Positions 46,812 to 55,927 of a stretch of DNA of 64,000 bases are shown piece by piece (positions within the stretch are counted from its first letter, which is position 1; every line of letters starts with the position of its first letter). The position numbers were made by a program, and so were the translations under genes. Source of the DNA: Fischerella sp. PCC 9431. Lineage in GTDB: Bacteria > Cyanobacteriota > Cyanobacteriia > Cyanobacteriales > Nostocaceae. The stretch is taken from assembly GCF_000447295.1 (NCBI RefSeq), contig NZ_KE650771.1, positions 2,009,004 to 2,073,003 on the forward strand. Direction: 5' to 3'. The notes below the pieces were generated by a model that did not search any database, was not told the origin of the DNA, and was given only the letters and a program-made list of their open reading frames with translations.

Positions 46812-47054
46812 ATGAATCCTGAGCAATATTATGACCCAAATACACCAGGCTCTTCAACTCATGGTAGTGGAGAAATTAATATCGATGCAGGCCCAGATAC
46901 TTCTGATGATTCTCAACTACAACAACCAGATTTAAATGATTCTAGTCACGAATTTGATAATTCCGATGTAGCGATTCCTGAGCCTTTCAACGATAATCAA
47001 GATGAAAATATTGTCGATCGCCAAATTGGAATTATCGGTCGTACAGCAGGATGA
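46812..47054 (+). CDS. Small acidic protein, unknown
   Basis: An 80-aa protein rich in D, N, Q, S and P, with few hydrophobic residues, so probably disordered. GGAGG lies 5 bases upstream of the ATG, a strong ribosome binding site that supports translation. The end reads IVDRQIGIIGRTAG. It follows the peptidoglycan-binding gene by 139 bases. I do not recognise it. Confidence 0.55.
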   Translation: MNPEQYYDPNTPGSSTHGSGEINIDAGPDTSDDSQLQQPDLNDSSHEFDNSDVAIPEPFNDNQDENIVDRQIGIIGRTAG

Positions 47055-47068
47055 TAGGGGGGGACAAC

Positions 47069-47129
47069 TTATCAGTTATCAGTTATCAAATTAAACTGGT
47101 AACTGATAACTGATAACTGATAACTGTTA
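47069..47129. repeat. TTATCAG / TGATAAC palindromic tandem repeat
   Basis: A TTATCAG block is followed by a TGATAAC block, so the two arms can fold into a long hairpin behind the small acidic gene. Confidence 0.85.
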
Positions 47130-47503
47130 AGAGTCTCCACTAATGAATTTAATTTTGTCCAACTACTCAACATCATTTTGGTTAGTGAAAAAAGATTAGT
47201 TTGTGAAAAATAGACTTTTTCCAATTCCGCAAATACGAAAAAACACGAACCCCGATTTCTCTAACAAATCGGGGTTCTGTGTCATTAATAGATATATAAT
47301 TTATCATCAATATTCAAATCAAAAAGAAAATTTTTATACCCACAAAAAATATAAAAGTGTTTGTAATGTGTGCTTTAACGCTTATTATTAAAATCTGAAG
47401 CAGTAAGAATCGCTTGCTGCACATTATTATTTATATATGCTCATCTACCGATTTTAGGGAAACCCTAGAGGAACAAACAAATCACAATTAAGCAGAACAG
47501 GGT
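47130..47503. other. Spacer before the holin-like gene
   Basis: About 370 AT-rich bases. The strong hairpin at 47247-47277 is the only clear element. A 62-codon frame across it is not protein-like. Confidence 0.45.
47247..47277. terminator. Perfect 12-bp hairpin, terminator-like
   Basis: GAACCCCGATTT at 47247-47258, loop CTCTAAC, AAATCGGGGTTC at 47266-47277. No T tract follows directly on the plus strand, but the minus strand has TGTTTTTTCG after it, so it may stop minus-strand transcripts or be a repeat. Confidence 0.5.
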
Positions 47504-47869
47504 ATGAAAAACTTTTTATTAACTTGGCTTGGAACAGCCGTTGCGTTGCTAATAACAGCTAATATTCTTCAGTATTTCGATGTTGGCTTTAAGGTTGATA
47601 GTTTTGTTACAGCCTTGATAGCTGCTGTATTCATTGGAATTGTCAATGCGTTTATTCGTCCAATATTAAGAATATTAGCCTTTCCTATCACCCTGCTAAC
47701 CTTTGGTTTATTTTCCTTTGTCATCAATGCATTTGCTTTATGGTTAGCCAGCTTTCTGACTCCCAGTTATGGTTTTGTGATTCAAGGACCGATCGCAGCT
47801 TTATTAGGTTCAATTGTACTATCAATTGTTTCTAGTATAATTAATTATTTTTTAAGAGTTGTTGAGTAA
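47504..47869 (+). CDS. Four-helix membrane protein of the phage-holin IV (DUF360) family
   Basis: A 121-aa inner-membrane protein with four hydrophobic helices. NAFIRPILRILAFPITLLTF between helices two and three is the motif typical of pfam04020. Despite the family name, chromosomal members are not known to be lysis proteins. It stands alone with a probable own promoter; function unknown. Confidence 0.85.
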   Translation: MKNFLLTWLGTAVALLITANILQYFDVGFKVDSFVTALIAAVFIGIVNAFIRPILRILAFPITLLTFGLFSFVINAFALWLASFLTPSYGFVIQGPIAALLGSIVLSIVSSIINYFLRVVE

Positions 47870-47917
47870 TTGTTATTTGCTAATTCATTTTTCTTACACC
47901 CTCCTCACGCTTTTATT

Positions 47918-48349
47918 CTACTTGTATTCTACTTGAGCGATCGCTACTGTTACTGTACCCTTGTGATTGTCGATCGCACAACGAAAAATTTGTTTAGGAA
48001 CTAACAGATATTTAGACTCAGCAGCACATAAAGCAGCAGCTTCAGCAACACTAGGAGTTTTTATGTGTTTGTGAATCAATTGGGAAGGGTTAGGAACGCA
48101 AACTGTACACAGAATTTCCGCAGCAAAGGTTTTAATCAGCCAATTGTTTTCTCTACAAAGTTCCACTAAACCAACTTCATCGGCTTTATTATCAATAGTA
48201 GCAATGCCTGCGATCGCATTTTGGGAAAGTTGATTTTCTCTCAACACATGTGCGATCGCTGCTTCTATCAATTCTCGCGAAGTACCTCTTTGACAACCAA
48301 TTCCTATCCATAAATTTTTGGGATGGAGATCAAATTCTGTTAACCGCAA
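47918..48349 (-). CDS. CobE/CbiG C-terminal domain protein, cobalamin biosynthesis
   Basis: A 143-aa protein matching the CbiG C-terminal / CobE domain (LWIGIGCQRGTSRELIEAAI, GIATIDNKADEVGL, TPSVAEAAALCAAES). It should act in the corrin ring contraction stage. The only start in frame is TTG at 48349, with a stop just before it, and no ATG. So the true start may be TTG, or the gene has lost its front. A longer CbiG would have an N-terminal domain that is not here. Confidence 0.8.
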   Translation of the reverse strand: MRLTEFDLHPKNLWIGIGCQRGTSRELIEAAIAHVLRENQLSQNAIAGIATIDNKADEVGLVELCRENNWLIKTFAAEILCTVCVPNPSQLIHKHIKTPSVAEAAALCAAESKYLLVPKQIFRCAIDNHKGTVTVAIAQVEYK

Positions 48350-48385
48350 TTGAGATTACCTAACTGAACCGTATTATTTTATGAT

Positions 48386-49960
48386 TTAAAATTGCTTGGC
48401 GATCACAGCTAAAGGATTTGGTTGTTTGTTTTGCGGTTGTGTCTGCGGTAATACTGTCAGGTAAGGATTCAAATTATTTTCATCTACCCAACCAGAATAA
48501 TATTTAACACTAGTAGACTTTGTGGAAATTTCTAGTAATTCCAAATCACCACGAATCGCATTTGCATTTCTTTGATTACCATTAGTACCAAAGGTGACAC
48601 CAATACCTGAAGGACCACCACCACTGTAATTTAAACCAACTTCATCAAAACCTCGCACAAAACGTTCTCCATTCCAGTGCCATTCAAAACCAGGCCAATA
48701 TACAAGTGGTTTTTCTTGTGGTAAAATCCGTCCAAATTCATAGCGACTAGCACCTTGATCTAGCTTAACAGTAAAGCCTTTTGTTGTTTTAACTTCGTAA
48801 CGACCTTTACGAGTTTGAAAATCTATCGGACTCCACCAAAGTACTTCTATAGTCTCATCATTCTGAGTCGGAGATAAAGTTAAAGCTGGTGTTTGACTCG
48901 ATAATTGACTATAAGTTTTTAAACCAGATTGTGGTAATTTTGCCATAGCTGCAAATCGCCAGCAAGACCAACTTTGAGGATTGTCAATATTTTCTAAATT
49001 AATTTGACAAACACCGTTACCCGTACCAACCCAAAGCCGATTATCTTCCAATCTCAATTTATCAGGAATTGCCCCGACCAACGGGCTGTTATAAACATTG
49101 TAGGAAGTCAAAGCCCCAGAATTGGAATTTTGGGAATTAGGACGATAAGCAACCAATCCTTTAGCAGGAAGATAGGGATTACCCTCACCACTAACTTTTG
49201 TACCCATCCAAAATGTAGGGTTGTTAGTATTTCCAGTGACAACTAAATCAGTAATTTGTTGCGATCGCAACTCTTGCGGTTTAATTAACGTAAACTTATT
49301 TGTTTGTGGTTCATAACCAACAATTGTCGCAATTCCATTATTACCTTCACCTTGTTCAAAGGCAACTGACCACCAAATTTTGTTTCCATGAATCACAGCA
49401 GCAGTAATTCGTGGTAAACCCAGTTGTACACCTAAATTTGGTTTTTGTTGTAATTCTTTGAGAGTATATAGAGTTTGTCGCTGAGGTTGTTTGCTATTAG
49501 GAGTAATTAACTCCAAAAATACTTGATCTTTGTTAGGATCGGGTACTGTTGCTGTTAATGGTTTTCTGAGAACTCGATATTGATAAGTTTTACCTTGAAA
49601 TTTAATTGTTTGTAAATCTTGTGAATAATCCGAATAAGGTGGTTTTTTTAAACTCTCAGGTAAACTTCCTGACTGGACTGTCCAAGTATTATTTCCTCGA
49701 CAAAACACAAAGTCTTGATTACGAGTTTGGAATTTCACAGTATCAGCATCAGCAACAACATTCCGAATGTGAAAATCAAACCGTTCATAAAAATCTGCTT
49801 GTTCTCCTGGTACAGATAAAGGAACAAGTGCAGGCTGGGGACAATTTTTGACTTCACTTTTTACAGCCTGAGCATTATTATCAATTTGAGTACTACAAGC
49901 ACTTACTATAAATAAAATACCAGTAATTTTAACAAGACTTTTAATATCTATAAAACTCAT
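48386..49960 (-). CDS. Large putative lipoprotein, unknown
   Basis: A 524-aa exported protein. The N-terminus has a signal helix and lipobox VSACSTQ (cysteine at about residue 22). The body is strand-rich (LGLPRITAAVIHGNKIWWSV, RLEDNRLWVGTGNGVCQI) with propeller-like spacing of W-G-T motifs, and ends in a polar tail. I do not recognise a family. It is followed by CbiG-like on the same strand with a 36-base gap. Confidence 0.75.
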   Translation of the reverse strand: MSFIDIKSLVKITGILFIVSACSTQIDNNAQAVKSEVKNCPQPALVPLSVPGEQADFYERFDFHIRNVVADADTVKFQTRNQDFVFCRGNNTWTVQSGSLPESLKKPPYSDYSQDLQTIKFQGKTYQYRVLRKPLTATVPDPNKDQVFLELITPNSKQPQRQTLYTLKELQQKPNLGVQLGLPRITAAVIHGNKIWWSVAFEQGEGNNGIATIVGYEPQTNKFTLIKPQELRSQQITDLVVTGNTNNPTFWMGTKVSGEGNPYLPAKGLVAYRPNSQNSNSGALTSYNVYNSPLVGAIPDKLRLEDNRLWVGTGNGVCQINLENIDNPQSWSCWRFAAMAKLPQSGLKTYSQLSSQTPALTLSPTQNDETIEVLWWSPIDFQTRKGRYEVKTTKGFTVKLDQGASRYEFGRILPQEKPLVYWPGFEWHWNGERFVRGFDEVGLNYSGGGPSGIGVTFGTNGNQRNANAIRGDLELLEISTKSTSVKYYSGWVDENNLNPYLTVLPQTQPQNKQPNPLAVIAKQF

Positions 49961-50062
49961 CTTTTAATGTTTACTTCTTCCAAAAAATCATGCAAATGTA
50001 TTAACTAATTTGCACTCTGACCTAAATTACAAGACTCTCCCTCTTTTCAATTAGTTCCAAAT

Positions 50063-50188
50063 TTATCAGTTATCAGTTATAGCTGACTATTCACTGATAA
50101 CTGATAACTGATAACTGATAACTGATAACTGATAACTGATAACTGATAACTGATAACTGTTAACTGTTAACTGTTAACTGTTAACTGA
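50063..50188. repeat. Long TTATCAG / TGATAAC / GTTAACT repeat tract
   Basis: TATCAGTTATCAGTTAT lies at one side, then about ten TGATAAC units, then four GTTAACT units that run into the end of the next gene. Arms are inverse and could form a large hairpin. It supplies the last codons and stop of 50167-50586. Confidence 0.9.
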
Positions 50189-50586
50189 TTTTGCAAATAT
50201 TTCCCCCATTCTGCGGCTAAAGGAATTTCTGTAAAGGGAACTCGCACAGAGTTTGCAGATTCAGGAAATACAAATTCTAACTCAATAGTCCGGCCTTTTT
50301 CTGGAATTTTTTGCATGTCAACTTTTTTTTCATCTACCAAAAGGCGTATTTGTTGAACATGCTCCAAAGAAAATGTTTCTAATTTAATTGGGCCTTTCGG
50401 TGTTGGTTTTCCCCAGGTAATTGAGTTACCTTTTTGACCAAGTACAGCATAAATATCGTACTTCGCCTTGTCAAATTGTTCTGCCCAGGTTCGATAAGCT
50501 TCTATTTTTTGATATTCTTGAGAACCTTGCCAAGCTAACCAGAAAAATGCTGCTAACAGAGGTAGCCACAATAGACCGTGTTCCAT
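50167..50586 (-). CDS. Single-pass membrane protein, unknown
   Basis: A 139-aa protein with one N-terminal helix (LLWLPLLAAFFWLAWQ, residues 5-20) and a soluble remainder (KYDIYAVLGQKGNSITWGKP, then ELEFVFPESANSVRVPF). I do not recognise it. Its C-terminus NQLTVNS and stop codon are made of the GTTAAC repeat, so a recent repeat insertion has probably changed the end. Start ATG at 50586; no strong ribosome site. Confidence 0.65.
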   Translation of the reverse strand: MEHGLLWLPLLAAFFWLAWQGSQEYQKIEAYRTWAEQFDKAKYDIYAVLGQKGNSITWGKPTPKGPIKLETFSLEHVQQIRLLVDEKKVDMQKIPEKGRTIELEFVFPESANSVRVPFTEIPLAAEWGKYLQNQLTVNS

Positions 50587-50796
50587 GATGGATTTTAACT
50601 CTAAAGTCAGGAAGAAAGAACTTTTGGAGAAAAAGTTAAAGCAACAAGAGTTAAAGAAAATTTCTTTCTCATCCCCTTTTAACTTTTACTCCTTTTACTA
50701 TTTTCTTATGTGTAGCTATGATGCGAAATACGCTCACTTAAGGACTGTATAAGCTATCGTAATGAGCATACTGGCAAAAAGCGGTGATGAATTGAT

Positions 50797-52623
50797 ATGA
50801 GAAGGCTTTTATTTTTGTGCTTGTTTGTCATCGGGCTGAGTGCTGCGGTGTTTGGTTTCCTAAATTTTCAGGGATTAGCAGCAAAAGGTGAATTTGAGAC
50901 GATTGTGCTGGATTTTCGCGAAGATATTCCCCAAGAAGAATTGCAACGGGATTTGCAAGCGATCGCTCAACAATACAATGTCACACCCCGATTAGACAAT
51001 CAATTCTCCGCCAAGGATAATGTCTATATCATCGAAGGCGATAAAAAACGACTCAAACAACTGCGGAAGTCTAAAATTGCTTCAGCAACAGAATTTATTG
51101 AGCCTAACTATATTTATAGAATTCCCCAATTAGATCAAGACAGAGTACCAGATGAAGAGTTTACATCTGGTGCTAGCGAGCCTAATGACCCAATGTACAG
51201 CAAACAATGGCATTTGCATAACATCGGTGTTGTTGGTGCGTGGAAAGAAACTAAAGGTAGTGGCGTCACAGTCGCAGTCATAGACACTGGTGTTACCAAA
51301 GTGCGTGACTTAAAAGAAACCAAGTTTGTCAAAGGCTACGATTTTGTCAACGACACAGAAGAAGCCAAAGACGACAATGGCCACGGTACTCACGTAGCTG
51401 GTACGATCGCTCAAGCTACTAATAACAATTATGGTGTAGCCGGAGTTGCTTACGAAGCTAATATCATGCCTTTAAAGGTACTCAGCGCCTATGGTGGTGG
51501 TACTGTTGCTGATATTGCCGAAGCAATTAAATTTGCTGCTGATCATGACGCCAATGTCATTAATATGAGCTTGGGTGGCGGTGGTGAAAGCCATCTGATG
51601 AAAGATGCGATCGAATACGCCCATAAAAAAGGTGTAGTAATTATCGCAGCAGCAGGAAACGAAAACCAAAATTCTGCTGCATATCCAGCTCGTTATCCCC
51701 ACGTCATCGGCGTTTCAGCCTTGGGATCAGATGGCGAAAAAGCCCCTTATTCTAACTTTGGCGCTGGGGTAGATATTTCTGCTCCTGGTGGTAGTGATGC
51801 AGCTAAAGTTTTGCAAGAAACTATTGACCCCGAAACTGGTGAAGGCGTGTTTCTTGGTTTACAGGGAACAAGTATGGCTGCTCCCCACGTTGCGGGTGTA
51901 GCTGCACTCATCGAAGCTACTGGTGTCAAAGAACCAAACGAAGTTTTGCAAGTCCTCAAAGAATCAGCCAGAGTCATCTCAGAAGATAACTTAAATTACT
52001 ATGGTGCTGGACAACTAAGTGCTGAGGCCGCAGTTCAACGCGCCATACGTGGACAAATCAGCTTCCAAGACTTTTTCCGTTGGTTGCGGGATAATGGCTA
52101 TTTCAACCCCGGTTTTTGGATTGATGGTGGTGCAGTAGCATTATTACCCAAGATTTTGATGGTACTGGGTTCTTATCTACTGGCTTGGTTTTTACGGGTT
52201 TATTTCCCCTTTACCTGGGGTTGGAGTTTGTTCAGTGGTTTAATTGCAGGTAGTTCTGGATTGTTTTTCCTCAAATCAATCTACATTTTTGACTTACCAC
52301 AATGGCCCTTCCGCTTGTTGGGTAGTTCCATACCCGAACTCGGTAACACTATTCAAGGAAGTAGCGTTTTAAATCCCTTATTTGCAAGCGTACTCATTCC
52401 CCTAGTATTAGTACTATTACTCCTCGGACATCCGCAATGGAAATGGTTTGCGATCGGTTCATCCTTGGGTGTCGCTGCTTGTTTAGGAGTAAGTGCAGTA
52501 TTAGACCCAGCTGTTTGGGGTTTAGGAAGTGGGATGTTAGCTCGCAGTTTCCTCATAATTAACGCCCTACTTTGTTTTGGTTTAGCTCGTTTAGCCGTAA
52601 GAAACGAAGAACAATCAGCATAA
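50797..52623 (+). CDS. Subtilisin-like serine protease with C-terminal membrane domain
   Basis: A 608-aa exported S8 protease. A signal/anchor helix at 4-24 is followed by a propeptide-like region, then the catalytic domain with Asp (VAVIDTGVTK, about 163), His (GHGTHVAGTIAQ, about 197) and Ser (GTSMAAPHVAGVAA, about 358), all present. After about 440 come four or so membrane helices, ending near 600. Such an anchored subtilase should act on the periplasmic side. Gene is alone and followed by a repeat. Confidence 0.93.
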   Translation: MRRLLFLCLFVIGLSAAVFGFLNFQGLAAKGEFETIVLDFREDIPQEELQRDLQAIAQQYNVTPRLDNQFSAKDNVYIIEGDKKRLKQLRKSKIASATEFIEPNYIYRIPQLDQDRVPDEEFTSGASEPNDPMYSKQWHLHNIGVVGAWKETKGSGVTVAVIDTGVTKVRDLKETKFVKGYDFVNDTEEAKDDNGHGTHVAGTIAQATNNNYGVAGVAYEANIMPLKVLSAYGGGTVADIAEAIKFAADHDANVINMSLGGGGESHLMKDAIEYAHKKGVVIIAAAGNENQNSAAYPARYPHVIGVSALGSDGEKAPYSNFGAGVDISAPGGSDAAKVLQETIDPETGEGVFLGLQGTSMAAPHVAGVAALIEATGVKEPNEVLQVLKESARVISEDNLNYYGAGQLSAEAAVQRAIRGQISFQDFFRWLRDNGYFNPGFWIDGGAVALLPKILMVLGSYLLAWFLRVYFPFTWGWSLFSGLIAGSSGLFFLKSIYIFDLPQWPFRLLGSSIPELGNTIQGSSVLNPLFASVLIPLVLVLLLLGHPQWKWFAIGSSLGVAACLGVSAVLDPAVWGLGSGMLARSFLIINALLCFGLARLAVRNEEQSA

Positions 52624-52626
52624 AAA

Positions 52627-52752
52627 GGGAGAATGGGAGACGCGGTGAGCAATAAGACGCGGTGAGCAATAAGACACGGTGACGCGGAGAGTCCTTATAA
52701 TAAATTCCCCGCGTCAAATCGTCCCCGTGTCACCGCGTCCTCTTCTTCCCCC
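52627..52752. repeat. Intergenic GACGCGG / CCCCGCGTC palindromic repeat
   Basis: GACGCGGTGAGCAATAA occurs twice in tandem, followed by GACACGGTGACGCGGAG, then after about 20 bases the inverse CCCCGCGTC and CCCCGTGTCACCGCGTC. It is the clearest intergenic copy of the family that lies inside three protein genes. Confidence 0.8.
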
Positions 52753-52788
52753 ATGTCCCTTTTTTCTCACAACAAAGGAGTTATACCA

Positions 52789-53016
52789 ATGAGCATTACA
52801 GTCACAGGAACAGTAGAACGCCGTGATATTGGTACTGGCGCTTGGGCGTTAGTAAGTAATGACGGTACTACTTACGAAATTCTGAGAGGTGCTGACAAAA
52901 GCTTACTCAAAGCCGGACAAAAAGCCAAAGTCACAGGCGAAGTCCGCGAAGATGTCATGACGATCGCCATGATTGGCCCTGTCTTAGAAATCAAATCTTT
53001 TGATCTGCTTAATTAG
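52789..53016 (+). CDS. Small OB-like domain protein, unknown
   Basis: A 75-aa protein (MSITVTGTVERRDIGTGAWA, then KAGQKAKVTGEVREDVMTIA). The alternating strands with VTGTV...VTGEV look like an OB or beta-barrel fold. AAAGGAG lies 8 bases upstream of ATG 52789, strong support for the start. It converges with and overlaps the thioredoxin-like gene by 8 bases. Function unknown. Confidence 0.7.
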   Translation: MSITVTGTVERRDIGTGAWALVSNDGTTYEILRGADKSLLKAGQKAKVTGEVREDVMTIAMIGPVLEIKSFDLLN

Positions 53017-53320
53017 AATCTAGAACAGCTTGCAGACGGGTTCTAAATTCACCTTTAGGATGGCCCCCTTTGACCTCGCCCACAATTTGAAATTCTCCAG
53101 AAGGAGAATCACAAATAATGTAGGTAGGCCATCCCATCTCTGATTTATCTGGATACTGCGTCAATAGAATCTGACGATACTTACGGTAAGTAGCAGTATC
53201 CTGCATTTTGACATCAATAAATTCTAAACCCAGCTCCTCTGCCACTTTTTTGTCATAAAATGACATTTTGTGGCAAATTCCGCAGTCTTCACTAGAGAAT
53301 TTAATAACAGCTAAAGGCAT
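53009..53320 (-). CDS. Thioredoxin-like protein
   Basis: A 103-aa thioredoxin fold with active motif SSEDCGICHKMSFY (CGIC) at about residues 13-16, and a cis-proline in MGWPTYIIC. It should catalyse dithiol exchange in the cytosol. I chose ATG 53320 (MPLAVIKFSS); an upstream TTG would add four residues. Length is typical. No close functional neighbour. Confidence 0.85.
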   Translation of the reverse strand: MPLAVIKFSSEDCGICHKMSFYDKKVAEELGLEFIDVKMQDTATYRKYRQILLTQYPDKSEMGWPTYIICDSPSGEFQIVGEVKGGHPKGEFRTRLQAVLDSN

Positions 53321-53432
53321 GGGGCTGTGCAATTACGTAAGCATAATTTCAGATTATAAAAGTATCACATCAATTTAACAATTTACAAAAAAAGTTATAA
53401 ATTGTAGCCTTTGAGGTCGCTCTGTCATAGTT

Positions 53433-53507
53433 TTCTTAGTGTCTTCGTGTCTTGGTGGTGAAAAAATAAATCTTATAATTTAACCACTAAGACACCAAGG
53501 CACCAAG
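53433..53507. repeat. Inverted repeat GTGTCTTGGTGG / CCACTAAGACACC
   Basis: TTCGTGTCTTGGTGGTG and its inverse CCACTAAGACACCAAGG flank AT-rich DNA. A second copy lies at 60601-60672. It is an intergenic family distinct from the others. Confidence 0.7.
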
Positions 53508-53553
53508 TCGAATCGCAAACAATCAGCCCGTGTCTTTAACAGATCAAGAATAT

Positions 53554-54618
53554 TCAGAAATTTGTTTGCTTTTTGATGTTTAGCCAGTTTTGCTCTTGGA
53601 GACGCTGCCAAGCTTTGCGGATATGTTGTGGTTTAAATAGTTTGTGTTTGCGATCGCTCCACTCATGCACCAAAGCGATCGCTTGTTCACTATCTTGTGC
53701 TGGGTTAGGTTCTTTAGTCGCAACCCAGTGAACTGTGGCTAGCAGTTCCATACCGTAAGGGGTTTCAAAGCCATATATGAGGTTGCCGACTCGTTCTAAA
53801 CGCTCCTGAGCATCTGGTACTGTTTCTAAAAAAGCTTGTGCTGCTTCTCTACCTTCTGGTAGTACATAAATTTCAGCACTGTCAGCTTTGCTGGTTCCAT
53901 CGCCATAGCCGCGAATATAATGTCCTTCAATATGTTTCAAGACATGATTAAGATTCGCAGCATAGGGGCCATATATATGTTTTACATAAAGTAGCTTTAA
54001 CGGTTCTCCAACTTCTTGTAAAAAATAAGCGAGTTTCTGGATTTCTAGCTTAGTTAATTCGTAGCCTGGAATGCCGTACAATTCTAGTAAGCGAAGGATT
54101 ATTGCACGACCACGGGTCATGTTGGGCTTTTTAGTCGCAACAAGCATTTTCTCTGCTGCTGGTGTACCTGCTGGCTCAAAAATAATTACCCGTACGTCTG
54201 ACAGTTGAGCAAAAGCTGATTCGATTAGTGGCTTAACATCAGCCCAATTCAAGCCACCATTTCCACATCCTAAAGGTGGAATGGCAATTGAGGTTATACC
54301 TAATTGCTGCACTTGTTGTACTAAAGCCACCAGTCCATGTTGAATATCTTCTATTTTTGACTTGCCTTTCCAATGGCGTTTGGTGGGAAAGTTAATGATG
54401 TACTTGGGATTAAATAGTCTATCTGTTGCGAAAATAAACATTCGCCCTGGCTGCACTTCACCAGCTTTACAAGCTTTCTCATACTGACGGAAGTTTTCAG
54501 GATAGGCTTGCTTAAATTGCAAGGCGATACCTTTACCCATAACACCAACACAATTAACGGTGTTCACTAGAGCTTCGGTATTTTCTTCTAACAGGTTGCC
54601 TTGCTTAAATTCAATCAT
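53554..54618 (-). CDS. darG: DarG-type macrodomain antitoxin
   Basis: A 354-aa protein that should remove ADP-ribose from DNA and so neutralise DarT. The macrodomain (1-155) has VNTVNCVGVMGKGIALQFK and IPPLGCGNGGLNW, the ADP-ribose-binding loops. The C-terminal half (TRGRAIILRLLELYGIPGYE, then KLEIQKLAYFLQEVGE) is the helical domain that in DarG binds the toxin. It lies 50 bases downstream of darT. Together they form a DarTG system, a DNA-modifying toxin-antitoxin with anti-phage activity in other bacteria. Confidence 0.93.
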   Translation of the reverse strand: MIEFKQGNLLEENTEALVNTVNCVGVMGKGIALQFKQAYPENFRQYEKACKAGEVQPGRMFIFATDRLFNPKYIINFPTKRHWKGKSKIEDIQHGLVALVQQVQQLGITSIAIPPLGCGNGGLNWADVKPLIESAFAQLSDVRVIIFEPAGTPAAEKMLVATKKPNMTRGRAIILRLLELYGIPGYELTKLEIQKLAYFLQEVGEPLKLLYVKHIYGPYAANLNHVLKHIEGHYIRGYGDGTSKADSAEIYVLPEGREAAQAFLETVPDAQERLERVGNLIYGFETPYGMELLATVHWVATKEPNPAQDSEQAIALVHEWSDRKHKLFKPQHIRKAWQRLQEQNWLNIKKQTNF

Positions 54619-54668
54619 TTCTCTCTATTAGTTTAAGAGTGCAATCTTAACTTTTAAGATCATAACTT

Positions 54669-55295
54669 TTAGTAATACCAATTAGAGTAAATATTTACGG
54701 GGATCTGAGAATTAAAGTTTTGTAATATTTGCTGAACTTGTAATTGCATAGTATTATTTATGACACCAACTTCTAACATTAACATCCAAGGACAGAATTG
54801 ATGCACTAAGAATTCAGCTTGTCGTCGGCGTTTTCTGTCTCCATCTTCTTGTGTGTTGTTCCAATATTTTGCTTGCATAATTGCCCAATCAATCATATCT
54901 AATCTTTGAAGATTGTCATAAAATTCGCTATATGCTATCACTGCGTGACCATCTGTAAAAGCAAAAGTTAAATTGTTCGCTGCTATTATTTGTGCCTGAG
55001 AAACTAGATAAATAACTGGATTTTGTCCTCCACTGTATCCCTGTGTATTTTGTTTATGAATAGCGTAGAGCATAGGAGAACGTGGGGCAAAATAAAACGG
55101 TACATAATCATGTAAACATCCAAGTGCAGCACAAGGAACACGGGTTAATTCTCGTCTATCTTGGATGTGTCCATGAGCAATATCAAGATAGTTAGATTGT
55201 TGTTGTCTTAGCCTACTATTTGCTATCAATCCGCCAGAGTTAAGGATAGAAGGCAAGTTATTTATATGAGTGATGTGATAAATAGGCGTAGGCAT
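54669..55295 (-). CDS. darT: DarT-type DNA ADP-ribosyltransferase toxin
   Basis: A 208-aa DUF4433 protein that attaches ADP-ribose from NAD to thymine in single-stranded DNA. The N-terminus PIYHITHINNLPSILNSGGL holds the NAD-binding histidine. YVPFYFAPRSPMLYAIH follows, and the catalytic glutamate is in RRRQAEFLVHQF (about residue 160). All key residues seem intact, so the toxin is probably active and needs DarG. Start ATG at 55295; transcription order darT-darG is the usual one. Confidence 0.93.
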   Translation of the reverse strand: MPTPIYHITHINNLPSILNSGGLIANSRLRQQQSNYLDIAHGHIQDRRELTRVPCAALGCLHDYVPFYFAPRSPMLYAIHKQNTQGYSGGQNPVIYLVSQAQIIAANNLTFAFTDGHAVIAYSEFYDNLQRLDMIDWAIMQAKYWNNTQEDGDRKRRRQAEFLVHQFCPWMLMLEVGVINNTMQLQVQQILQNFNSQIPVNIYSNWYY

Positions 55296-55927
55296 TGAGT
55301 TATATAGTTGTTAGCGGTGCTAGATAGTTTAGTTTCCTCAGAATTATCTGAAACATGAAAAAAAGCCTGGTTTCAGTAGATTTACTCTAACAATCGCCTG
55401 TCTTCACGATTAATTTAAGTGATTACTGATGAAAAGAAGGCATTTAGTCAAATCTAGTAGGCAAAATGCCATATTAAGTTCTCGAAATGCCATTTTACCT
55501 TCTCATTTTGGTAAATCACGCACTGGAAATGCCATACTAAGTTCTCAAAAAGCCATTTCACCTTCTCATTTTGGTAAATCACGCACTCATTTCGGTAGAT
55601 CACGCACTGGGAATGCCATTTTGCTTTCTCATTTCAGTGAATCACGCACTCATTTTGGTAAATCATGCAAGTAAAATGCCTAATTGCTTTCTTGAAGGGT
55701 TTGATCACCTTGTTTTTTCAGTAAATCATGCAAGCAAAATACCTGATTGCTTTCTTGAAGGGTTGGATCACTTTGTTCTTTGAGTAAATCACGCAATCAT
55801 TCAGAGCGATCGCACAAAAGCACCCACCAAAAGCGATTTAGATTTAGATATTGAAAATGCTAATAATTCTGTAAAGCATAATATTAAAAAAAAGCCTAAT
55901 TTAGGCAAACAGCATTAAAGTGTAGCC
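55296..55927. other. Spacer between darT and the RHH/HNH pair
   Basis: 632 bases. It contains the promoter side of darT, then a repeat-rich stretch (listed separately). From about 55800 to the next gene it is AT-rich and shows no coding pattern. Confidence 0.5.
55429..55800 (+). repeat. Degenerate repeats with open frame (GGTAAATCACGCACT family)
   Basis: GGTAAATCACGCACT and AATGCCATTTT recur in a mixed order: the first about six times, the second about five. An 81-codon frame from 55429 reads HFGKSRTGNAILSS in several rounds, and a shifted frame continues to 55783. Cyanobacterial genomes often carry such arrays; whether any peptide is made is unknown. Confidence 0.65.

Noticed and set aside
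47203-47391. 62-codon plus-strand frame across the hairpin at 47.25 kb
   Set aside because: It reads through a perfect 12-bp hairpin and AT-rich DNA; no ribosome site.
47504-47869. Prophage lysis holin
   Set aside because: The family name says holin, but no other phage gene is nearby and chromosomal members are common membrane proteins.
50063-50188. Possible CRISPR array from regular repeats
   Set aside because: Units are 7 bases with no spacers; this is a heptanucleotide tandem repeat.
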